Shown here: one piece after another, positions 17,047-26,211 of the stretch
Layout: every line of letters begins with the position of its first letter
Position numbering within the stretch: position 1 is the first letter of the stretch
Assembly (NCBI RefSeq): GCF_006494375.1
Contig: NZ_VHIZ01000050.1
Span: 310,001-374,000 of the forward strand
Length of the DNA stretch: 64,000 bases
Direction: 5' to 3'
From: Pantoea anthophila
Lineage (GTDB): Bacteria; Pseudomonadota; Gammaproteobacteria; Enterobacterales; Enterobacteriaceae
Notes under the pieces: model-generated
Database searches by the model: none
Told to the model about the DNA's origin: nothing
The model's input: only the letters and a program-made list of their open reading frames with translations
Translations under genes and position numbers: made by a program

Positions 17047-17793
17047 ATGAAGTCACTGTTAAAAGTTTCTGTGGCCGCGCTGGCGCTGGCCTTCTCCCTC
17101 TCCTCCACCGCAGCAGATAAGAAGCTGGTCGTCGCGACCGATACCGCCTTTGTTCCATTTGAATTCAAACAGGGTGACAAATATGTCGGCTTTGATGTGG
17201 ATCTGTGGGATGCGATTGCGAAAGAACTGAAGCTCGATTACACCCTGAAGCCAATGGATTTTAGCGGCATCATCCCTGCCCTGCAGACACGTAATGTCGA
17301 TCTGGCACTGGCGGGTATCACCATTACTGAAGAACGTAAAAAGGCGATCGAGTTTTCTGACGGCTACTACAAAAGTGGTCTGCAGGTGATGGTGCGTAAC
17401 AACGAAAACAACATCAAAGGCATCAGCGATCTGAATGGCAAAGTGGTCGCCGTCAAAAGCGGCACCGGCTCTGTAGAGTATGCGAAAGCCAACATCAAAT
17501 CGAAAGATCTGCGTCAGTTCCCGAACATCGACAGCGCCTACATGGAGCTGGGCACCAACCGTGCTGACGCCGTGCTGCATGACACGCCAAACATCCTTTA
17601 CTTCATTCACACCGCCGGTAAGGGCCGTTTTAAAGCGGTGGGCGATTCAATCGAAGCGCAGCAGTATGGTATTGCCTTCCCGAAAGGCAGTGACGATTTA
17701 CGCGAGAAAGTCAACGGCGCGCTGAAAATCCTGAAAGAGAACGGCACCTACAATCAGCTTTATAAAAAATGGTTCGGCACTGAACCAAAATAA
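17047..17793 (+). CDS. glnH: Glutamine ABC transporter periplasmic binding protein
   Basis: Periplasmic glutamine receptor of the GlnHPQ importer. It is 248 residues with a signal peptide ([23 protein letters not shown]) before [17 protein letters not shown]. The type-3 solute-binding fold motifs [36 protein letters not shown] and [14 protein letters not shown] are nearly identical to E. coli GlnH. ATG 17044 immediately precedes it; ATG 17047 is chosen because AGGA then lies eight bases upstream. It is the first gene of the glnHPQ operon under apparent NtrC/sigma54 control. A terminator-like hairpin separates it from glnP and may leave more glnH than glnPQ message. Confidence 0.96.
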   Translation: MKSLLKVSVAALALAFSLSSTAADKKLVVATDTAFVPFEFKQGDKYVGFDVDLWDAIAKELKLDYTLKPMDFSGIIPALQTRNVDLALAGITITEERKKAIEFSDGYYKSGLQVMVRNNENNIKGISDLNGKVVAVKSGTGSVEYAKANIKSKDLRQFPNIDSAYMELGTNRADAVLHDTPNILYFIHTAGKGRFKAVGDSIEAQQYGIAFPKGSDDLREKVNGALKILKENGTYNQLYKKWFGTEPK

Positions 17794-17817
17794 TAATTTG
17801 TCCGTGAATTAATTTGA

Positions 17818-17843
17818 GCAGGGAAACTTTTCCCTGCTTTTTT
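17818..17843 (+). terminator. Intercistronic terminator-like hairpin between glnH and glnP
   Basis: GCAGGGA, loop AACTTT, TCCCTGC, then TTTTTT. It has full terminator form inside the operon, so it probably acts as a partial terminator or 3'-end stabiliser giving excess binding protein over membrane subunits. Confidence 0.75.
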
Positions 17844-17870
17844 CCATCGCAACATATCTGGAGTGACACC

Positions 17871-18530
17871 ATGGAGTTTGACTGGAGCGTCATCTGGCCC
17901 GCCATGCCAGCGCTGCTCGAAGGCGCTAAACTGACCTTAATTATCTCAATCATCGGCCTGTGTGGCGGTCTGCTTATCGGTCTGGTGGCCGGTTTTGCCC
18001 GTGCTTACGGCGGCTGGATCACCAATAACATCGCGCTGGTGTTTATCGAAATCATCCGCGGCACGCCTATCGTGGTGCAGGTGATGTTTATCTACTTTGC
18101 CCTGCCAATGGCGTTTCCCGACCTGCGAATCGATCCCTTCAGTGCGGCGGTCGTAACCATCATGATTAACTCCGGCGCTTACATTGCCGAGATCACCCGT
18201 GGTGCCGTGCTGTCAATCAACAAAGGCTTCCGCGAAGCGGGTCTGGCGCTGGGACTGTCGGGCCGTGAAACGCTGCGCTACGTGATTATGCCGCTGGCGC
18301 TGCGCCGTATGCTGCCGCCGCTGGGTAACCAGTGGATTGTCAGCATTAAAGATACGTCGCTGTTTATTGTTATCGGTGTGGCTGAACTGACGCGTCAGGG
18401 TCAGGAGATTATTGCCGGTAACTTCCGCGCTCTGGAAATCTGGAGCGCCGTCGCGATCATCTATCTGGTGATTACGCTGGTGCTGAGCTTTGTGCTGCGC
18501 CGCATTGAGAAAAGGGTGAAAATCCTGTGA
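17871..18530 (+). CDS. glnP: Glutamine ABC transporter permease
   Basis: Inner-membrane subunit of the glutamine importer. The 219 residues equal E. coli GlnP. There are about five hydrophobic helices and the cytoplasmic EAA loop ([37 protein letters not shown], about 122-158) that docks on the ATPase. ATG 17871 (MEFDWSVIW) is chosen over the longer frame because GGAG is seven bases upstream and the E. coli protein starts there. It overlaps glnQ by four bases. Confidence 0.96.
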   Translation: MEFDWSVIWPAMPALLEGAKLTLIISIIGLCGGLLIGLVAGFARAYGGWITNNIALVFIEIIRGTPIVVQVMFIYFALPMAFPDLRIDPFSAAVVTIMINSGAYIAEITRGAVLSINKGFREAGLALGLSGRETLRYVIMPLALRRMLPPLGNQWIVSIKDTSLFIVIGVAELTRQGQEIIAGNFRALEIWSAVAIIYLVITLVLSFVLRRIEKRVKIL

Positions 18531-19249
18531 TTGAATTTAAAGATGTCTCCAAGCATTTTGGTCAGACCCAGGTGCTGCACAACATTGACCTGAAAATTAA
18601 CCAGGGCGAAGTGGTCGTCATTATCGGTCCTTCCGGTTCCGGTAAATCGACCCTGCTGCGCTGCATTAACAAGCTGGAAGAGATCACCAGCGGCGAGCTG
18701 ATTGTGGATGGTCTGCGCGTCAACGACCCGAAAGTCGATGACCGCCTGATTCGTCAGGAGGCGGGCATGGTGTTTCAGCAGTTTCATCTGTTCCCGCAGA
18801 TGAGCGCGCTGGACAACGTGGCGTTCGGTCCGATCCGGGTGCGCGGTGCCAGCAAAGAGTCGGCACGCCAGCTGGCGCGCGAGCTGCTGGGCAAAGTGGG
18901 CCTCGCCGAGCGTGCGCATCACTTCCCGTCTGAGCTTTCCGGCGGTCAGCAGCAGCGCGTCGCGATTGCCCGTGCGCTGGCGGTGAAGCCGAAGATGATG
19001 CTGTTTGATGAGCCGACCTCCGCGCTTGACCCGGAGCTGCGTCACGAAGTGCTGAAGGTGATGCAGGACCTGGCGGAAGAAGGCATGACGATGGTGATTG
19101 TGACCCACGAAGTCGGCTTCGCTCAGAAGGTGGCCTCGCGTCTGATCTTTATCGACAAAGGCCGGATTGCGGAAGATGGCGATCCCGACAGCCTGATCAG
19201 CAATCCCCCGAGTGAGCGTCTGCGCGAATTTCTGCAGCACGTCTCCTGA
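18527..19249 (+). CDS. glnQ: Glutamine ABC transporter ATP-binding protein
   Basis: ATPase that powers the GlnHPQ importer. The 240 residues equal the E. coli length. Walker [10 protein letters not shown] (about 34), Q-loop VFQQFHLFP, signature [15 protein letters not shown] (about 135) and Walker [13 protein letters not shown] are all present. It starts with GTG inside the glnP stop (GTGA, 18527-18530), so translation is coupled. It is followed by a strong terminator. Confidence 0.97.
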   Translation: MIEFKDVSKHFGQTQVLHNIDLKINQGEVVVIIGPSGSGKSTLLRCINKLEEITSGELIVDGLRVNDPKVDDRLIRQEAGMVFQQFHLFPQMSALDNVAFGPIRVRGASKESARQLARELLGKVGLAERAHHFPSELSGGQQQRVAIARALAVKPKMMLFDEPTSALDPELRHEVLKVMQDLAEEGMTMVIVTHEVGFAQKVASRLIFIDKGRIAEDGDPDSLISNPPSERLREFLQHVS

Positions 19250-19251
19250 TC

Positions 19252-19280
19252 AAAACGGGCCGCTTAGCGGCCCGTTTTTA
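19252..19280 (+). terminator. Terminator of glnHPQ
   Basis: AAAACGGGCCGC-TTA-GCGGCCCGTTTTTA: a strong intrinsic hairpin starting three bases after the glnQ stop codon. Confidence 0.88.
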
Positions 19281-19320
19281 TTGTTGGCAAAGTCTGCCCT
19301 GCCCAGCTGTGAGACCAACC

Positions 19321-19430
19321 CTGCGAAGGGAACACGGGCAGATCGGAAAGTCGCTTAAACCATCCCTGGTCGCTCGGCCCGCGCCGTCCATGGCGCGGGA
19401 CGCTTTCCTCCTCTGCCCATGTTCCCTGCG
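19321..19430. repeat. Cloverleaf-like inverted-repeat element between glnQ and rlmF
   Basis: The outer arms CGAAGGGAACACGGGCAGA (19324-19342) and its partner (19412-19430) are complementary at 17 of 19 positions. Inside, GGAAAG (19345-19350) pairs with CTTTCC (19403-19408). Two further hairpins nest within: ACCA-TCCC-TGGT (19359-19370) and CCCGCGCC-GTCCAT-GGCGCGGG (19378-19399). No other copy was noticed in the window. It could be a miniature repeat, a structured RNA or a processing site. Confidence 0.6.
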
Positions 19431-19556
19431 CTATTAGCTAATGTGTTGCTGCAAGAGCAACCCCGATTGGGTTTGTCAGCAGTCTGAAACGGCCGCATCG
19501 CAGCACGTCCTTTTTTCTCAGCAGATAGATTCCTGCTACCTGCGTAATGAGATGCC

Positions 19557-20489
19557 TCAGTTCCCCAGGCGACTCAGCAGCTTGCTGCGCTGGGCAGCAG
19601 GCATAAAACTCCACGCCAGGAAGCGGCTCTGCTTCTGACCCTGCGCCATGTTGACCACCCGCACCTCAGCCACGTCGAGCGCCTGCAGCTGTTTTTCCAG
19701 CGCGGGCAGATTCTCTTTGCGCGATACCAGTGAGGTAAACCAGCCAATCTGACGACCAAAGGCCACGCTCTCGGCGATCATCCTGCCGATAAAGGCTTTT
19801 TCACCGCCGGGATACCACAGCTCATTATGCTGACCGCCAAAGTTGAGCGGCGCCGCTTTATCGAGTCCGAGATTGCGTGATTTACGTTGCGACCCCGCCG
19901 CGGCCTCCTCCGCCGAGGCGTGGAAAGGCGGGTTGCACATGACAGCACTGAAAAATTCGTTTTTGCTGATCACGCCCGCCAGCACCGCGTCGCTGTTTTT
20001 CTGACGACGCAGACGGATCTGGCGCGTCAGGCGCGGATTCGCGGCCAGAATGCGGTTGGCCGCTTTGAGTGCAACCTCGTTGATTTCGGTGCCGGTAAAG
20101 CGCCAGCCATATTCCGCCGCGCCAATCAGGGGATAGATGCAGTTTGCGCCGCAGCCCACATCCAGAACGTCAGCGGCGGGGATTACGCCGTTGTTATCCA
20201 GCGCCAGCAAATCCGCAAGGTAGTGCAGATAGTCGGCTCGTCCCGGCACCGGCGGACAGAGTGAGCCGGGGGCCAGCTGCCAGTCGATATCATAAAACAG
20301 TTTGATCAGCGCCTGATTCAGCAGCATCACCGCCTCGGGGTCCGCAAAATCTACCGACTGCACGCCATACCCGTTGGGCCGGACTTTGGCCGCCAGTGGC
20401 GGATGCGCGGCGGTTAACGCGGCAAAATCGTACTCGCCCTGATGGCGATTGCGGGCGTGGAAAGGCGAGGTGCTGGCTGACTTTTTCAT
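19557..20489 (-). CDS. rlmF: 23S rRNA (adenine-1618-N6)-methyltransferase RlmF
   Basis: Methylates A1618 of 23S rRNA using S-adenosylmethionine. The 310 residues match E. coli RlmF (YbiN). The SAM-binding motif VLDVGCGANCIYPLIG (about 113-128) and the N6-adenine catalytic motif NPPF (in MCNPPFHAS, about 196-199) are present, with the family-typical start HARNRHQGEYDF. It is a lone gene on the minus strand facing glnQ. There is no gene on its far side in the same direction. Confidence 0.95.
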   Translation of the reverse strand: MKKSASTSPFHARNRHQGEYDFAALTAAHPPLAAKVRPNGYGVQSVDFADPEAVMLLNQALIKLFYDIDWQLAPGSLCPPVPGRADYLHYLADLLALDNNGVIPAADVLDVGCGANCIYPLIGAAEYGWRFTGTEINEVALKAANRILAANPRLTRQIRLRRQKNSDAVLAGVISKNEFFSAVMCNPPFHASAEEAAAGSQRKSRNLGLDKAAPLNFGGQHNELWYPGGEKAFIGRMIAESVAFGRQIGWFTSLVSRKENLPALEKQLQALDVAEVRVVNMAQGQKQSRFLAWSFMPAAQRSKLLSRLGN

Positions 20490-20630
20490 ACGTTCTCTCA
20501 GTTATTCAGGCGCGCGTACAATACGCTGTAGGCGAGTGAAAATAAACCCGCACCATCCGCTTACCGCTTTCCGATTCGACAGGCCATGCTGTCGCGCTAA
20601 GATTAATCATTATTCCCCGTTGGAGAGGTT

Positions 20631-21263
20631 ATGAGCCAGAAACGCTATTCTTATCAACCCCGTGCCGGTCACGGTCTGCCGCACGATCCGCTGAATGCCA
20701 TTATCGGCCCGCGCCCGATCGGCTGGATTAGCTCAGTCAGCGCCAGCGGCCAGCGCAATCTGGCACCCTACAGCTTCTTTAACTGCTTCAGCTATCATCC
20801 GCCGATTATCGGTTTCGCCAGCAGCGGCTGGAAAGACAGCGTCCGCAATATTGCTGAGACCAGAGAGTTTGTCTGGAACCTGGCGACCCGCCCGCTGGCG
20901 GAAGCGATGAATGAAAGCTCAGCGTCGCTGCCTGCCGATCAGGATGAGTTTACTTTCGCCGGTTTAACGCCGCAGGCCGGTTCCCAGGTCAGCGCCAGTC
21001 TGGTGGCGGAGAGCCCGGTCAACTTTGAGTGTCGCTTAACACAGCTGATACAGCTGCAGGATGCCGATGGCAACCCGCTCGACAGCTGGCTGGTCATGGG
21101 CGAAGCGGTGGCGATCCACATCAGTGAAACGCTGCTGGAAGAGGGCATATATCAGACGGCCAAAGCGGAGCCGATTCTGCGCGCCGGGGGACCCAGCGCC
21201 TATTACGGCATCAGTGAAGCCCAGCGCTTCGACCTGGTCCGTCCGGACGCCCGCCGGTCGTAA
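20631..21263 (+). CDS. Flavin reductase-like domain protein (FMN-binding split barrel)
   Basis: Member of the DIM6/NTAB flavin-reductase-like family; these proteins bind FMN and many supply reduced flavin or reduce small substrates. The 210 residues show the conserved core GPRPIGWISSVSASGQRNLAPYSFFNCFSYHPPIIGFAS (about 27-65), the FMN-binding signature of the group. GGAGAGGTT precedes ATG 20631. It stands alone on the plus strand, ending six bases from the 3' end of the convergent HutH-like gene. Specific substrate is unknown. Confidence 0.85.
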   Translation: MSQKRYSYQPRAGHGLPHDPLNAIIGPRPIGWISSVSASGQRNLAPYSFFNCFSYHPPIIGFASSGWKDSVRNIAETREFVWNLATRPLAEAMNESSASLPADQDEFTFAGLTPQAGSQVSASLVAESPVNFECRLTQLIQLQDADGNPLDSWLVMGEAVAIHISETLLEEGIYQTAKAEPILRAGGPSAYYGISEAQRFDLVRPDARRS

Positions 21264-21268
21264 CCCGC

Positions 21269-22786
21269 CTATCCCTCAAGCGCATCGCACCGGTGCGCTC
21301 TGATCTGTTCTGCCGCGCGGGCGATATCAGGCGCCAGCCAGCGATCCTGCTGCCAGCACGCCACCACCTGCCGTAACTGCTGCCACGCACGCCGCGTTCC
21401 TGCGGCCAGCTGGGATTCACCGTGAAACTCCAGCGCCTGCGCCGCCAGCAGATACTCAATCGCGAGGATGTGCCCGACATTGCTGACCAGCTTCAGCAGC
21501 TTCAGTGCCGCACCGGTGCCGAGGCTCAGATGATCCTCCTGTAATCCCGACGTGACAAAGTTGTCGAGCACCGCCGGCTGAGCGAGCTGGCGGTTCTCCG
21601 CGCAGAGCGACGCCGCCACATATTGCGCAATCATCATGCCGGAGTTGACGCCCGGCTCGGCCACCAGAAACGGCGGCAGACCGCTGACCAGCGGATTCAC
21701 CAGCCGATCAAGCCGTCGCTCCGCGATGCTGCCCAGCTCCGCCAGCGCAATTGCCAGCAGGTCGCAGGCCATCGCCACCGACTCGCCGTGCGGGTTCGAC
21801 TGCGACACGACGCGCCAGGCGTCGGGGGTGCCCAGAATCAGCGGATTGTCGGTAGAGGCGTTAAGTTCGGTCTCCACCTGACGAACCGCATGGGTAAACT
21901 GGTCGCGACAGGCACCGTGAACCTGCGGCATCGATCGCAGGCTCAGCGCATCCTGTGTCCGGATACCGACGCTCGCTTTCAGCAGCGGGCTGTCACTTAA
22001 CAACTGGCGCAGACGTTCGCCGCTGCGCTGAATCCCCGGACTGGCTTTCAGCGCCAGCACCTCAGGATCAAACGCCACCAGCTGGCCACGCAGCGCTTCA
22101 AAGCTCATCGCGCCCGTGACATCCGCCCAGTCCAGCAGACGCGCCGCATCATCCAGCGCCAGGCAGGCTAAGCCGGTCATGCACGGCGTGCCGTTTACCA
22201 GGCTCAGCCCCTCTTTCGCGCCAGGCCGGTAGGGCGTCAGCCCTGCCTCCGCCAGTGCCTGCTCTGCCGGGACGACTCTGCCCTGCCACTCCGCCTCACC
22301 GATGCCGAGCAGCGTCAGCCCGATATGCGCCATGTGGGTCAGATAACCGACCGACCCCTGTGACGGCACCTGCGGCGTAATCCCCCGGTTGAGCAGCGCC
22401 AGCAGCTGCTGCACCAGCGCTACCGAGACGCCTGATTTACCGTGGCTGTAGTTGGCGATCGCGGCACACAGGATGGCGCGCACCTCGGCTCTGGCCAGTG
22501 TCGGGCCGACACCACAGGCATGGCTCAGCAGGGTATTGCGCGACAGCTGGCTCAGTTCATCCTCAGAGAGGGTGATATTGCACAGCGCACCCAGCCCGGT
22601 ATTGATGCCATAAGCGACCTGCCCCGTCGCCACGATGGTGCCGACGATCTCGCGGCTCTGCGCAATCCGCTGCCAGGCGCTGTCGCTGAGGGTCAGAGGG
22701 GCATCGTGCCGGGCGACCTGCACCAGCGACGGCCAGGTCAGCGGGGCATCGCCCCACACCTGCGGAGGATTCAGCGTGCTGCTCAT
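21269..22786 (-). CDS. HutH-like aromatic amino acid lyase paralogue lacking the MIO-forming Ala-Ser-Gly
   Basis: A 505-residue member of the histidine/phenylalanine ammonia-lyase fold. It is colinear with true HutH (31238-32788): YGINTG (59-64), LSHA (about 87-90), VNGT (197-200), RTQDxxxxR (276-284) and QEDH are kept. The catalytic loop is altered. Where HutH has [14 protein letters not shown], this protein has [11 protein letters not shown] (144-154), an exact loss of the three residues that cyclise into the MIO cofactor. The catalytic Tyr of QDPYSIR is Leu (QDALSLR), and the Phe of NFHAEP is Pro. Ordinary ammonia-lyase chemistry is therefore unlikely. The frame is intact, so it is not a decayed gene. 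It overlaps the ABC ATPase gene by four bases (ATGA) as last gene of the transporter operon. Role unknown; a binding, regulatory or different catalytic function is possible. Confidence 0.88.
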   Translation of the reverse strand: MSSTLNPPQVWGDAPLTWPSLVQVARHDAPLTLSDSAWQRIAQSREIVGTIVATGQVAYGINTGLGALCNITLSEDELSQLSRNTLLSHACGVGPTLARAEVRAILCAAIANYSHGKSGVSVALVQQLLALLNRGITPQVPSQGSVGYLTHMAHIGLTLLGIGEAEWQGRVVPAEQALAEAGLTPYRPGAKEGLSLVNGTPCMTGLACLALDDAARLLDWADVTGAMSFEALRGQLVAFDPEVLALKASPGIQRSGERLRQLLSDSPLLKASVGIRTQDALSLRSMPQVHGACRDQFTHAVRQVETELNASTDNPLILGTPDAWRVVSQSNPHGESVAMACDLLAIALAELGSIAERRLDRLVNPLVSGLPPFLVAEPGVNSGMMIAQYVAASLCAENRQLAQPAVLDNFVTSGLQEDHLSLGTGAALKLLKLVSNVGHILAIEYLLAAQALEFHGESQLAAGTRRAWQQLRQVVACWQQDRWLAPDIARAAEQIRAHRCDALEG

Positions 22787-23577
22787 AACACCGGCTCCAC
22801 CTGATGATGACGGGAGATAAACTGCCTGAAGCGCGCCGAGCCGCCGTCGCCAAACATCACTTCCGGCGTGCCCTGACAATCAATCGTGCCCTGATGCATA
22901 AACACCACTCGGTTAGAGACGTGGCGGGCAAAGCCCATCTCATGCGTCACCACCAGCATGGTGCGCCCCTCCTCCGCCAGGCTGCGCATCACCTTCAGCA
23001 CCTCACCGACCAGTTCGGGGTCGAGTGCCGAGGTCGGCTCGTCAAACAGCATCACCTCCGGGTCCATCGCCAGCGCGCGGGCAATCGCCACGCGCTGCTG
23101 CTGACCGCCGGAAAGCTGAGCGGGATAGAAATCTTTGCGGTTGAGTAAACCGACCCGGTCCAGCAGCTGCTCCGCCTGGGCGATGCAGGCTTTTTTGTCG
23201 CGCTTCAGTACATAGTGCGGCCCTTCGATCACATTCTGCAGCACCGTCAGATGCGACCAGAGGTTAAAACTCTGGAACACCATGCCAAGCCGGGAACGCA
23301 GCCGTTCAATCTGGCGGGGATTAGCGGCCAGCTGATGCCCGCGGGCATGGCGCTTCATCTCAATGGTCTCACCACCGACGCTGACCACGCCCGAATCGGG
23401 CGTCTCCAGCAGATTAATGCAGCGCAGCAGCGTACTTTTGCCCGAGCCGCTGGCACCGAGAATCGAGATGACATCGCCTTTGTGCGCCTGCAGTGAGATG
23501 CCCTTCAGCACCTCCATGGCACCAAAAGATTTGTGGATATCGCTGGCCGACAGCGTGACGGGCGACAAATCAGACAT
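22783..23577 (-). CDS. Polar amino acid ABC transporter ATP-binding protein (HisP-like)
   Basis: ATPase of a PAAT-family importer, likely for histidine or urocanate given the hut context. It has 264 residues with Walker [10 protein letters not shown] (about 41), the HisP-type insert [27 protein letters not shown] reading into [13 protein letters not shown], signature [15 protein letters not shown] and Walker [13 protein letters not shown]. HisP and ArtP share the FNLW Q-loop. It is the fourth gene of the SBP-permease-permease-ATPase-HutH-like operon; one base separates it from the permease gene upstream. Confidence 0.92.
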   Translation of the reverse strand: MSDLSPVTLSASDIHKSFGAMEVLKGISLQAHKGDVISILGASGSGKSTLLRCINLLETPDSGVVSVGGETIEMKRHARGHQLAANPRQIERLRSRLGMVFQSFNLWSHLTVLQNVIEGPHYVLKRDKKACIAQAEQLLDRVGLLNRKDFYPAQLSGGQQQRVAIARALAMDPEVMLFDEPTSALDPELVGEVLKVMRSLAEEGRTMLVVTHEMGFARHVSNRVVFMHQGTIDCQGTPEVMFGDGGSARFRQFISRHHQVEPVL

Positions 23578-23578
23578 A

Positions 23579-24310
23579 TTATTCTCCTCCGGGGATCGGC
23601 TTAGCGGACGGTAACGGCTTTTTTTCCGGTTTGTGCACCGGCGTCAGACGCCGCTCCAGCAGGGCATAGAGTTGCACAATGATGAAATTAAGGATCAGGT
23701 AGATCGCCGCCGCACAGAGAAAGACCTCCATGGTGCGGTAGGTGCGCTGGATGATCTGCTGCGCCACCCCGGTGACATCCCACACCGTCACCAGACTGGC
23801 GAGCGCGGTCGATTTCACCAGCAGAATCGCTTCGGTAGAGTAGGCAGGCAGCGCGTAACGCAGCATGACCGGCGCAATAATGCGCCGCAGCAGCAGCCCG
23901 CGTGACATCCCACACGCCAGCCCCGCCTCGACCTGCCCTGGCGGCACCGCCAGCAGCGCCCCGCGCAGGATCTCTGCGGTGTAGGCGGCGGTGCAGAGCG
24001 ACAGCGCGAGCACCGCGCAGGTGAACGGCTCACGCAGAAATGGCCAGAGGAGGCTGTGGCGGATCACGCCAAACTGCCCCAGACCGTAGTAGATCAGAAA
24101 CAGCTGGATCATCAGCGGCGAACCGCGAAACACCAGAATGTAGCCGCGGGCAAAGCCGCTGAGCAGCCGCCAGCGGCTCATGCGCAGCGCCAGAATCCCT
24201 GTCGCCAGCACGCCACCGCACAGAAAGGCGCTGATAAACAGACCGAGCGTCACCGGCAGCGCGGCGCTGAGTTTCAGGAAGGTGTCTGTGAGAAACGCAA
24301 AATCGATCAT
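23579..24310 (-). CDS. Polar amino acid ABC transporter permease (HisM-like)
   Basis: Inner-membrane channel subunit, 243 residues, with about five helices and the EAA loop [32 protein letters not shown] (about 130-160). The sequence [16 protein letters not shown] just before it is typical of HisM/ArtM-type permeases. ATG 24310 (MIDFAF) is chosen over the in-frame TTG at 24313; GGGGG lies four bases upstream. It pairs with the next gene as a heterodimeric permease. Confidence 0.9.
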   Translation of the reverse strand: MIDFAFLTDTFLKLSAALPVTLGLFISAFLCGGVLATGILALRMSRWRLLSGFARGYILVFRGSPLMIQLFLIYYGLGQFGVIRHSLLWPFLREPFTCAVLALSLCTAAYTAEILRGALLAVPPGQVEAGLACGMSRGLLLRRIIAPVMLRYALPAYSTEAILLVKSTALASLVTVWDVTGVAQQIIQRTYRTMEVFLCAAAIYLILNFIIVQLYALLERRLTPVHKPEKKPLPSAKPIPGGE

Positions 24311-24318
24311 CAATCCCC

Positions 24319-25038
24319 CTAATGCTGTGCAGCGGTGCGGCTTTGCCAGGCGCGCCCCAGACGGGATTCAGCGCGCAGGAAGGCACGGTTGGACAGCAGC
24401 GTCAGCAGCAGATAGCAGCCTCCGCCCACCAGATAAAAGGCGAAGTAGTCACGGGTCGAACCGGCGGCAATCTGGCTCGCCCGCATCAGCTCGACGATGC
24501 CGGTGACCGACACCAGCGCCGAATCTTTCAGGCTCATCTGCCAGACGTTTGATAAACCCGGCAGCGCATAGCGCGCCACCTGCGGCAGCAGGATGCGTTG
24601 CCGGATGCGCCAGCGGGGCATGCCAATCGCGACCGCCGCTTCGATCTCCCCTTTCGCCAGCGCCAGCCGTGCGGCGCGATAGACTTCCGCCTGATAAGAG
24701 CCGGAGATAAGCCCGATGGCCAGCGCCCCGATCAGAAACGGCGGCGCTTCGATAAATCCGTCGGCACCAAACAGCTGACCGATCTGCGTGATCAGCCCCG
24801 ATCCCCCGAAGTAGAACAGGTAGATCACCAGCAGCTCAGGAATGCCGCGAAAGATCACCGAGTATCCCTCCCCCAGCCAGCGAACCGGCCGGTGGGGAGA
24901 TAACTTCGCGGCGGCAACGCCCGATCCGACCACCGCCCCCACCACCAGCGCGGCAAACGACAGCAGCAGCGTGGTCAGCGCGGCACTCAGAATCAACCGT
25001 CCCCAGCCGTCCGGGCCAAAACTCAGCAGGCTTATCAT
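24319..25038 (-). CDS. Polar amino acid ABC transporter permease (HisQ-like)
   Basis: Second inner-membrane subunit, 239 residues. It has the family's FRGIPELLVIYLFYFGG (about 66-82) and the EAA-type loop KGEIEAAVAIGMPRWRIRQRILLPQVARYALPGLSN (about 147-182), both closely like HisQ. GAGGT lies five bases before ATG 25038. It follows the binding-protein gene by 12 bases, within one operon. Confidence 0.9.
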   Translation of the reverse strand: MISLLSFGPDGWGRLILSAALTTLLLSFAALVVGAVVGSGVAAAKLSPHRPVRWLGEGYSVIFRGIPELLVIYLFYFGGSGLITQIGQLFGADGFIEAPPFLIGALAIGLISGSYQAEVYRAARLALAKGEIEAAVAIGMPRWRIRQRILLPQVARYALPGLSNVWQMSLKDSALVSVTGIVELMRASQIAAGSTRDYFAFYLVGGGCYLLLTLLSNRAFLRAESRLGRAWQSRTAAQH

Positions 25039-25050
25039 CAGTTACCTCAC

Positions 25051-25899
25051 TCAGGGTGTGACATCCGTTTTGAACCACTTCTCGCTCAGCTTTTTCACTG
25101 TGCCATCGGCCAGTGCGGCTTTGATCGCCTCATCCAGCCGGGCTTTCAGATCGTTATCCGCCATGCGCACGCCCAGCGCCTCTCCCTCACCCCAGATCGG
25201 GCCGCCCAGCTGCGGGCCGCTGAAGCTGAGATTGCGGTTCTCGGGCCGCGCCAGCATCGACTGCGCGAAGGTCACGTCGTCAAACACCGCATCAATCCGC
25301 CCCGCCTGCAGGTCGAGGATGGCGTCGGCCGAGCTGGTGTATTCACGGACATCCGCCACCTCTTTGAAATATTTGTCGATAAAGGGGGTGTAAACCGTGC
25401 CGGAGGCGATACCGATCGTTTTACCTTTCAGCGCCGCTTTCAGACCTGCAATGGCCGGATCCACGGTTTTTGCGTCATCGGTCAGCTTGATAATCTGGCT
25501 GTCAGCGGGCAGCAGGCTCCCTTTCAGGGTGATGAAGGTGGCAGGCGTCGAGGCGTAAGGCAGGGTGAAGCTGACCACTTTCTTTCGTTCCGGGGTAATC
25601 ACAATCGCATCCATGATCACGTCATATTTTCCGGCATTAAGCCCGGCGATCATGCCATCCCAGTTCTGCACCACCAGCCTGCACTGAATCGCCATACGCT
25701 GGCAGAGATTCGCCATCAGTTCCGGTTCAAAGCCGCCGAGCTTGCCGCCTGGCAGCGTCAGGTTCCAGGGTTCATAACTGCCTTCGGTGGCAATGGTGAT
25801 CGACTTCCACTCTTTCGCCTGGGCGCTGACGCCACAGAGCAGCAGAGAGGAAACCAGGGTCGTGAGACATAAACGACGAAGTGTCAGTGGGTGCGTCAT
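25051..25899 (-). CDS. Periplasmic amino acid-binding protein (HisJ/ArgT-like)
   Basis: Type-3 solute-binding protein of the transporter operon, 282 residues. The signal peptide (MTHPLTLRRLCLTTLVSSLLLCGVSAQA) precedes KEWKSITIATEGSYEPWNLT. The ligand-binding pattern GGFEPELMANLCQRM, VIMDAIVITPERKKVVSFTLPY and a disulfide-like pair near CQRMAIQC recall HisJ/LAO proteins. AGGAGA precedes ATG 25899. Two HutC-type palindromes upstream (25975-25984 and 26067-26080) put it under hut control, so histidine or urocanate is the expected ligand; that is inference. Confidence 0.9.
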   Translation of the reverse strand: MTHPLTLRRLCLTTLVSSLLLCGVSAQAKEWKSITIATEGSYEPWNLTLPGGKLGGFEPELMANLCQRMAIQCRLVVQNWDGMIAGLNAGKYDVIMDAIVITPERKKVVSFTLPYASTPATFITLKGSLLPADSQIIKLTDDAKTVDPAIAGLKAALKGKTIGIASGTVYTPFIDKYFKEVADVREYTSSADAILDLQAGRIDAVFDDVTFAQSMLARPENRNLSFSGPQLGGPIWGEGEALGVRMADNDLKARLDEAIKAALADGTVKKLSEKWFKTDVTP

Positions 25900-25974
25900 A
25901 CGGTTCTCCTGAAAGTAGCGGCCTGGTGATCGCCCTGACGAGATTTAACATAAATTTCACAGGATGATATGTCA

Positions 25975-25984
25975 TGTATATACA
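25975..25984. promoter_or_regulatory. HutC-type operator upstream of the transporter operon
   Basis: TGTATATACA, a perfect palindrome, 76 bases upstream of the binding-protein ATG. The identical core occurs before hutC and hutF. Confidence 0.75.
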
Positions 25985-26066
25985 AGCTAACGCGGCGCAG
26001 TTCATTCCCGGCTTTACTGTTTTGTGAGCCAGACAGAATTTATGATGTGATGGATGCGCAGCAGTA

Positions 26067-26080
26067 GTTGTACATACAAC
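26067..26080. promoter_or_regulatory. Second HutC-like palindrome before the transporter operon
   Basis: GTTGTA-CA-TACAAC, a perfect dyad 83 bases further upstream, related to the TGTATATACA core. It may allow cooperative binding. Confidence 0.5.
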
Positions 26081-26211
26081 CAAGCAAAGGTTATGCCAGC
26101 TCTGCAAAAGGGAAAAAGGCGGCGGGGAGCGCCGTGCAGTCAGGCGGCCTGCACCCGCCTGCACCGGTTCAGCGCAGCGATGCACCGGGGTGGCGCATCG
26201 CCGTGGTGGGA

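Larger units (their letters stand above)
19250..19556. other. Intergenic region between glnQ and rlmF
   Basis: 307 bases containing the glnQ terminator and the cloverleaf-like repeat. E. coli carries ybiO here; no trace of that gene was seen. Confidence 0.55.
25900..26211. other. Promoter region of the hut-linked transporter operon
   Basis: 312 bases between hutG (ending at 26212) and the transporter operon, holding two HutC-type palindromes (listed separately). No reading frame of its own is supported. Confidence 0.6.

Noticed and set aside
19324-19430. Possible tRNA, because of the cloverleaf-like fold after glnQ
   Set aside because: The outer stem is 19 bases and there is no T-loop or CCA-type acceptor; it does not fit a tRNA.
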